Made by a program: the position numbers and the translations under genes | DNA from: Gibbula magus | Taxonomy: Eukaryota > Mollusca > Gastropoda > Trochida > Trochidae | Direction: 5' to 3' | Assembly (NCBI GenBank): GCA_936450465.1 | Contig: OW388289.1 | Span: 69,376,420-69,440,419 of the forward strand | Length of the DNA stretch: 64,000 nucleotides | The notes under the pieces: generated by a model | Told to the model about the DNA's origin: nothing | The model's database searches: none | Seen by the model: only the letters and a program-made list of their open reading frames with translations | Shown here: positions 59,939-64,000 of the stretch, piece after piece | How positions within the stretch are numbered: the stretch's first letter is position 1 | Layout: each line of letters begins with the position of its first letter

Positions 59939-60240
59939 GCTATTGAAAATATCAAAAGGCACCACTTCAGTTAGTGGATAAAACACATGCAACGTTTCAG
60001 GAAGATATGACGGAGAGTATTTCTGAAAAAAGTCCAAATGCAACAAGTTTCTATGGAAACGAAACACATTTTTTCAGTAATCTGAATTTATCAAAAGGCA
60101 TCACTTCAGTTGGTGGGTAATACATGGATATGAATATTATGAACGGTTTTCGAGTTCTGTTCTGGAAACGAAATGGTTACGGACAGACAGACAGACGGAC
60201 AGGGCGACGACTATATCCCACGTTATGGTATTACATACCA
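59939..60240 (+). repeat. Dispersed repeat with internal duplication
   Basis: TCAAAAGGCACCACTTCAGT at 59953 and TCAAAAGGCATCACTTCAGT at 60091 begin two units, followed by GGAAACGAAA-type words. The segment closes with ACAGACAGACAGACGGACAG and GACTATATCCCACG, a closing formula I know from dispersed mollusc repeats. Non-coding. Confidence 0.5.
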
Positions 60241-60469
60241 GTAGGATAAAACGTAACAACACAAGACCGAATTTGGGAACTAATTGAAGGTAAAGGAAAG
60301 TCCACTAAGATCAATGGGAAAATAGTATGGCTGCAGAGGTCGTTACAACAAAAACAGAAGAGTTCACATACATAAATGTTAAACAGACTATCAAGGTCAA
60401 TTATGGCTGGTAAACTCAAGATTTGGCGTAACCACCTCGCACTCCTATAACATTTTTTTCACACACGGT

Positions 60470-60830
60470 CTCATGCTAGCCACCAGACGTCTGTCTGTTC
60501 GGCAATCTGTTACCACTCATCATGCACAGCCTGGGTCAACTCGTGAAGGGTTTGCACTGGAGGATGTTTTGCTCTAACTCTTCTTCCAAAACTGTCCCAC
60601 AAATTTATTTGGGATTTATGTCCGGACTTCTTGCTGGCAACGGTAGTGTCTCAACAACATTGGCGATGCTAACAACGGCTTGTGCACGATATGGCCTGGC
60701 ATTATCATCCATGAAGATTGAACGTGTGGTGAGAGCGTGTTTGTCGCAATGAGGGACTACAGAACTGGGACCTCTGTCTATTCAGTGTACCGGGGAACTG
60801 TGGCACGGTTAAGCTTACAATCACAGGAAC
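60470..60830 (-). pseudogene. Tc1-like transposase C-terminal fragment
   Basis: On the minus strand, 60723 to about 60600 reads SIFMDDNARPYRAQAVVSIA, then NVVETLPLPARSPDINP. DDNARPHRA carries the second catalytic Asp, and SPDLNPIEHLWD carries the third acidic residue, of Tc1/mariner transposases. After SPDINP the frame shifts. Other frames then give LWDSFGRRVRA-like and HPPVQTLHELTQAVHDEW sequence to about 60530. The first Asp region and the DNA-binding domain are absent, so the copy is dead. Its terminal repeats were not found. Confidence 0.75.
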
Positions 60831-60959
60831 AACAACAACTTTTATAAAAGCTTTATCAACGGCTGACAGTGCCTCTTCTGATGAAGAGGTAACTGCATCA
60901 GAATCAAGTACAAACTATTAAAAACCAAAACTTCAAAGTCAACCAACTTAAATTCAAAT

Positions 60960-61361
60960 TCATCAACCTATAACAGCTAGCCACGTTTTTTTGTTATATC
61001 ATCAACTGATGATAAACCTTTATGCCTTAATCCCTTAGCCACCGCCAAGACTATCCAAGGGCTGGCCGGTGATGTGAAGATCAGGAATGGGTAAGTACTT
61101 GTTGAAGTCAAATCAAAACAACAGGCAACATCTCTTCTAACCTTAAAAACCATTGTTGATAAACCTGTTAAGTTTTCTCCGCATACATCATTCAACAGCA
61201 GCAAAGCCATCATCCGGGACAGGGATTGCTGTCTCGATGATTCATCAGAACAGAAGCTCCTTGACAACCTCAAGAGCCAGGTGGTGAGTGGTGTCAAGCG
61301 GTTCACTAAATTAAAACTCCAAGCTCAACCTCAAAAACTGCTGCAAACTATCGTTCCATAG
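60960..61361 (+). pseudogene. I/Nimb-type LINE ORF1 remnant
   Basis: Reads FFVISSTDDKPLCLNPLATA, KTIQGLAGDVKIRNG, a stop, then VLVEVKSKQQATSLLTLKTI, VDKPVKFSPHTSFNSSKAII and LDNLKSQVVSGVKRFT, ending at TAG (61359-61361). Landmarks are DDKPL..L.P...AK.IQG...., G.LLVEV....Q...L, and V.V.PH.S.N.SKGVI......E......LK.QGV..V.R. These belong to the RNA-binding ORF1 of I/Nimb-type LINEs. One in-frame stop and some losses. The RNase H and C-terminal pieces of the same type follow on the same strand. Confidence 0.6.
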
Positions 61362-61621
61362 CCTTCACAAGTTGCGTAAACTATGTAAAACAATGGAAGA
61401 GATGATCAATGATCGTCTAGTTTCAACAACATGTTGAAGATTCTGATATCGACCTAACAACATAGCAGAGCACTGTCTGCTTGCCACTTCGCAATGGCAG
61501 GTGGTCAGGCCCCGTGTCAACCTCTCTCTATCTACTCATAATAAATCTAACATATATTATCCATATATCCATCATAATATTTCAACAGGCATTTTTTTAA
61601 CTACGTGATTTTTTCGCAGAT
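61362..61621. other. Deleted region between LINE ORF1 and RNase H
   Basis: The endonuclease and reverse transcriptase, normally about 2.5 kb, would lie here, but only 260 bp without recognisable coding sequence remains. A large internal deletion is the simplest reading. Confidence 0.5.
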
Positions 61622-61690
61622 GTTCAACCAATTTACACGGATGGTTCTAAGGATGAACCCACAGTTGCAGCTGTGACTCCTTTAACAACA
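61622..61690 (+). pseudogene. LINE RNase H domain, first part
   Basis: Reads VQPIYTDGSKDEPTVAAVTP and then stops. YTDGSK is the first catalytic Asp block of RNase HI domains (Asp codon 61640-61642). The rest of the domain continues at 62092 after a 397-bp insertion. Confidence 0.7.
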
Positions 61691-62091
61691 TAAACTCACG
61701 TGCAAAAGAAACGTCCCCATACAAAATACAAGATATTTCAATCGACGGGCGATAAATGCGACTGAAACAACGTGACATCATGTCAAATTTAAATCAAAGA
61801 AGGTTATTTATGTCGAGGGTATATTTAATTAATTAAATTTCTACTTTTTCAATGTTTTAAACTTAAATACCAAATATTGTGGGCCAAAAACATCTTTAAA
61901 AAGCGATTTTAGCACCCCATGTGTATTTGAACAGATGTAAAAATAAAAGAAGCATTCTCTGATGAAATTGTGAATACTTCTATACAAAACATGTGGCTAC
62001 CAAATACATTCAAAATCTACTTTCTCCGACATCAATATTTCATTTTATACTGTTTCAAAATGTGTGGACGTTTCTTTTGCACGTGAGTTTA
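61691..62091. mobile_element. Tc1/mariner-type MITE inserted in the LINE
   Basis: Element 61693-62089 (397 bp) with perfect 24-bp terminal inverted repeats: AACTCACGTGCAAAAGAAAC+GTCC at 61693-61716 and its reverse complement at 62066-62089. TA flanks both ends (61691-61692, 62090-62091), the target duplication of Tc1/mariner. No coding frame. A diverged relative lies at 55940-56195. Perfect termini suggest a fairly recent insertion. Confidence 0.92.
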
Positions 62092-62700
62092 TGCTTCAAG
62101 GCTGCATGATGGGAACAGCACATTTACTGCAGAAGGCCGTCCAACACGTTAAAAACTCAACTCCGAATAATTACATTTTTTTTTCTGACTCACTTTCTTT
62201 CTTACAGGCAATTAAAAATTGTAAGATTATCAGCGATATTGTATTACTCCATAATTCGTGTCACCAATGCGACATCGTCTTTTGCTGGCTTCCTAGCCAT
62301 ATGGGTACTAATAAAGCTCAGTAACTAAATCAGCATTAAACCTCAAGCATAGTTCTCCTACTAAAGTTCCATATACGGATTATAAACCTGCTATCAAATC
62401 TTACATTTAACAACGTTGGAAGTCCAAATGGGACCAACAACAACATAACAAACTTCACACTATTCAACCTCATTTAGGTTACAAATCTCTATCCTCTTTT
62501 ACCCGGCAGGAAACTTGTGTGCTACGACGATGTCGTATACCCTGCCAGTGTCCCCTCACAACCAAACACATGCGTTGTGAGTGTTGGGACATTGCACATA
62601 TCAGGGAACCTTTTTATCCTTCTATTTCAATCAGTCAGGTTTTTACTCATTTCGGTGAGCATCGTGTTTTACATTTTTAAAGGCTATACAGCTTATTGAC
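62092..62700 (+). pseudogene. LINE RNase H second part and C-terminal region
   Basis: From 62092 the frame reads MLQGCMMGTAHLLQKAVQHV, then YIFFSDSLSFLQAIKN (second catalytic Asp in SDS), and VFCWLPSHMGTNKA (third block, W.PSH.G), closing at 62322-62324. Another frame continues after it: PYTDYKPAIKSYI, RWKSKWDQQQHNKLHTIQPH, LRRCRIP, CQCPLTTKHMRCEC. This is the C-terminal zinc-finger-like part (C.C.....KH...C) of I/Nimb-type LINEs. Stops and a frame change show it is dead. The residues before MLQ in the longer frame come from the MITE end. Confidence 0.75.
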
Positions 62701-62885
62701 AAATTGTAAATTTAACTTTTCATTATCAGCTTTTATTCAACTGATAATATGCTGATGTTTTTACGGCCTTCGTGTCGTATGCTGTTATTCTTTTGCAAAT
62801 TCTTTTTTTAAATTAGGGAAAATAAATTAAACATCTCGCCGCTAATAGCTGCCGAAGCGGCGTTAAACAATAACTCACTCACTCG
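62701..62885 (+). mobile_element. LINE 3' UTR with SINE-like tail
   Basis: AT-rich 3' UTR ending in GCCGAAGCGGCGTTAAACAA then TAACTCACTCACTC (to 62885). The AAGCGGCGTTAAAC + CTCACT pattern is also the 3' end of the SINEs in this window, for example at 63503-63535. Confidence 0.7.
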
Positions 62886-63087
62886 TACTCGCGAAAACTC
62901 GCGTGACCACTTTGGAGCAGTCTCGCCAAGCGAGTATTTACGATCCAAGATGGAGTCGCGTGTCACAAAGTTTGATTTCCTCATTTTTCTTTCTTTTATT
63001 ACTCTCTCAATTGAGATGTGGTCGATTGCTTCATTGTATGTGCAAGGCACCTATTTTTTCTCCCATAATGGTGATGATATATGCAGG

Positions 63088-63180
63088 TTTCACCGCAATG
63101 CATAGCCACATGGCGTTGCGGGCTTTCCCCCTGCCATAATACTAGCAGCCGTGATATAAGTGAAATACTCCTTAAAGCGG
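63088..63180 (+). mobile_element. Outer SINE, first part (5'-truncated)
   Basis: Body from CACCGCAATGCATAGCCACA to ATACTCCTTAAAGCGG. It is interrupted by the full SINE at 63181-63499 and resumes at 63500 (CTTGAAAGCGGCGTTAAACC...). The near-identical CTT(G)AAAGCGG on both sides is the inner target duplication. Confidence 0.85.
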
Positions 63181-63499
63181 GGGCGGGATAGCGCGGTGGT
63201 TAGCGTGTTCGGCTTCAGATCAAGAGGTCCGGGGTTTGAATCCCGCCAGGGGCACGGCAACTTTGTCTGCAGTAGAGAACTGTTCTACACGCAGTCAGGT
63301 TTGGGTGCAATGCTACACTGAATTTCAGTGCAGTACCACCCATGGTTCGCTAGTTCCAGCCGATGCTCGCATGTTTCACCGCAATGCATAGCCACATGGC
63401 GTTGCGGGCTTTCTCCCTGCCATAATACTAGCAGCCGCGATATAAGTGAAATACTCTTGAAAGCGGCGTTTAACCCCAACTCACCTCACCTCACCTCAC
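63181..63499 (+). mobile_element. Full-length tRNA-headed SINE (best copy)
   Basis: 319 bp, head to tail. The head GGGCGGGATAGCGCGGTGGT + TAGCG holds the A box (TAGCGCGGTGG). The B box is GGTTTGAATCCC (63234-63245, one change from GGTTCGAATCCC). The 4-bp D-stem GCGC/GCGT can form; the anticodon stem is degenerate. The body runs to GAAAGCGGCGTTTAACCCC, and the tail is a CTCACC repeat. RNA polymerase III would transcribe from the internal boxes. It is inserted in the tail of an older SINE. Confidence 0.92.
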
Positions 63500-63537
63500 C
63501 TTGAAAGCGGCGTTAAACCCAAACTCACTCACTTACT
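63500..63537 (+). mobile_element. Outer SINE, tail
   Basis: CTTGAAAGCGGCGTTAAACC then CAAACTCACTCACTTACTC. Here the terminal repeat is CTCACT, as in the LINE tail, whereas the inner copy has CTCACC. Confidence 0.85.
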
Positions 63538-64000
63538 CTTGGGAAGTACTCGCGACCTCTACATTTTTGGCTCAGGGAAAAGCAAGCATGCATGCACGTG
63601 CAGCCCGGAACAAGATGTGTTTTTGATGTCATGCTCACATGTGATGTTGGTTATTCGATATTTACTTGAAATGTCAACACTTGCTGAACTATTTTTCTGG
63701 TTTCAATTTCAAATGGGTGGTGCAATACTTAAGATGAGGTGTATATGTTTTGACGTATAAATGTATGGCACCTGATACAAAGTGGTTCAATCGAAGTGCG
63801 AAAGTAAACACTATGCTTGCAGGTGTATTAATTAATTTACCTCCGCCTCAACGTAGTCTTGGGTATACCTGTTTTTAACATTTCATGAAAATTATGAGAA
63901 ATGCATAACCAAAGTGGTCACAACGATGCCTTTTAAAATACTTTTCTTGTGTTACAATATTATTGCGTTGGATATTCTTAAAGCGTATTGTAATACGAGT
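63538..64000. other. Gene-free stretch
   Basis: Frame 63539-63760 (+) has no recognised domain. Nothing else seen. Confidence 0.45.

Noticed and set aside
62885..63556. GTACTCGCGA at 62885-62894 and 63547-63556 as a target duplication
   Set aside because: The words do not directly flank either the LINE end plus SINE cluster or a single element, and the DNA between includes unrelated sequence.

Overview
This window is AT-rich animal DNA with no bacterial features: no operons, no ribosome-binding sites, no runs of long open frames. Almost everything that can be named is a transposable element or its remains. The main marker is a tRNA-headed SINE of about 320 bp, present in more than a dozen copies. 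Its 3' end (AAGCGGCGTTAAAC... followed by CTCACC or CTCACT repeats) resembles SINE tails I know from gastropod molluscs such as abalone. I therefore read the window as a mollusc, probably gastropod, nuclear genome; the species is inference.

Layout. 0-10 kb: a LINE C-terminal fragment (about 0.93-1.48 kb), an 18-bp-type minisatellite (3.24-3.84 kb), a TTAA-flanked inverted-repeat element (4.68-5.23 kb), and a decayed two-ORF LINE with a 2A-like NPGP motif, an ORF1 remnant and a reverse transcriptase keeping YADD (7.3-9.4 kb). 10-25 kb: unnamed dispersed repeats, a Penelope-like GIY-YIG endonuclease fragment (15.56-16.21 kb), (AT)n tracts, two inverted-repeat DNA elements with TAA and TA target duplications (19.65-20.30 and 20.43-20.93 kb), a perfect 38-bp inverted repeat (21.94-22.07 kb), and SINEs. 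25-50 kb: one more MITE-like unit, a CR1/Jockey-like RT scrap (31.7-32.25 kb), a SINE nested in a SINE with both target duplications readable (33.16-33.76 kb), a Penelope-type terminal segment with a hammerhead-like core (34.05-34.6 kb), a 430-bp dispersed duplication (35.0 and 47.9 kb), a second TTAA element (36.94-37.77 kb), and a SINE cluster (44.3-50.4 kb).

50-64 kb: a tandem repeat packed with nuclear-receptor half-sites that ends in a Helitron-like hairpin plus CTAGT (51.6-52.7 kb), MULE-like transposase remnants (55.2-58.5 kb, minus), a phase-compatible pair of short candidate exons of an unrecognised gene (58.69-59.61 kb, minus), a Tc1-like transposase fragment (60.5 kb, minus), and an I/Nimb-type LINE remnant (61-62.9 kb) whose RNase H region is split by a 397-bp Tc1/mariner-type MITE with 24-bp perfect terminal repeats. 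The window closes with a second SINE-in-SINE.

How the parts relate: the I/Nimb-type LINE and the SINE share their 3' tail, which fits a LINE that mobilises the SINE. No complete host gene and no intact autonomous element was found. Most open frames are under 100 codons and are either repeat-derived or chance.
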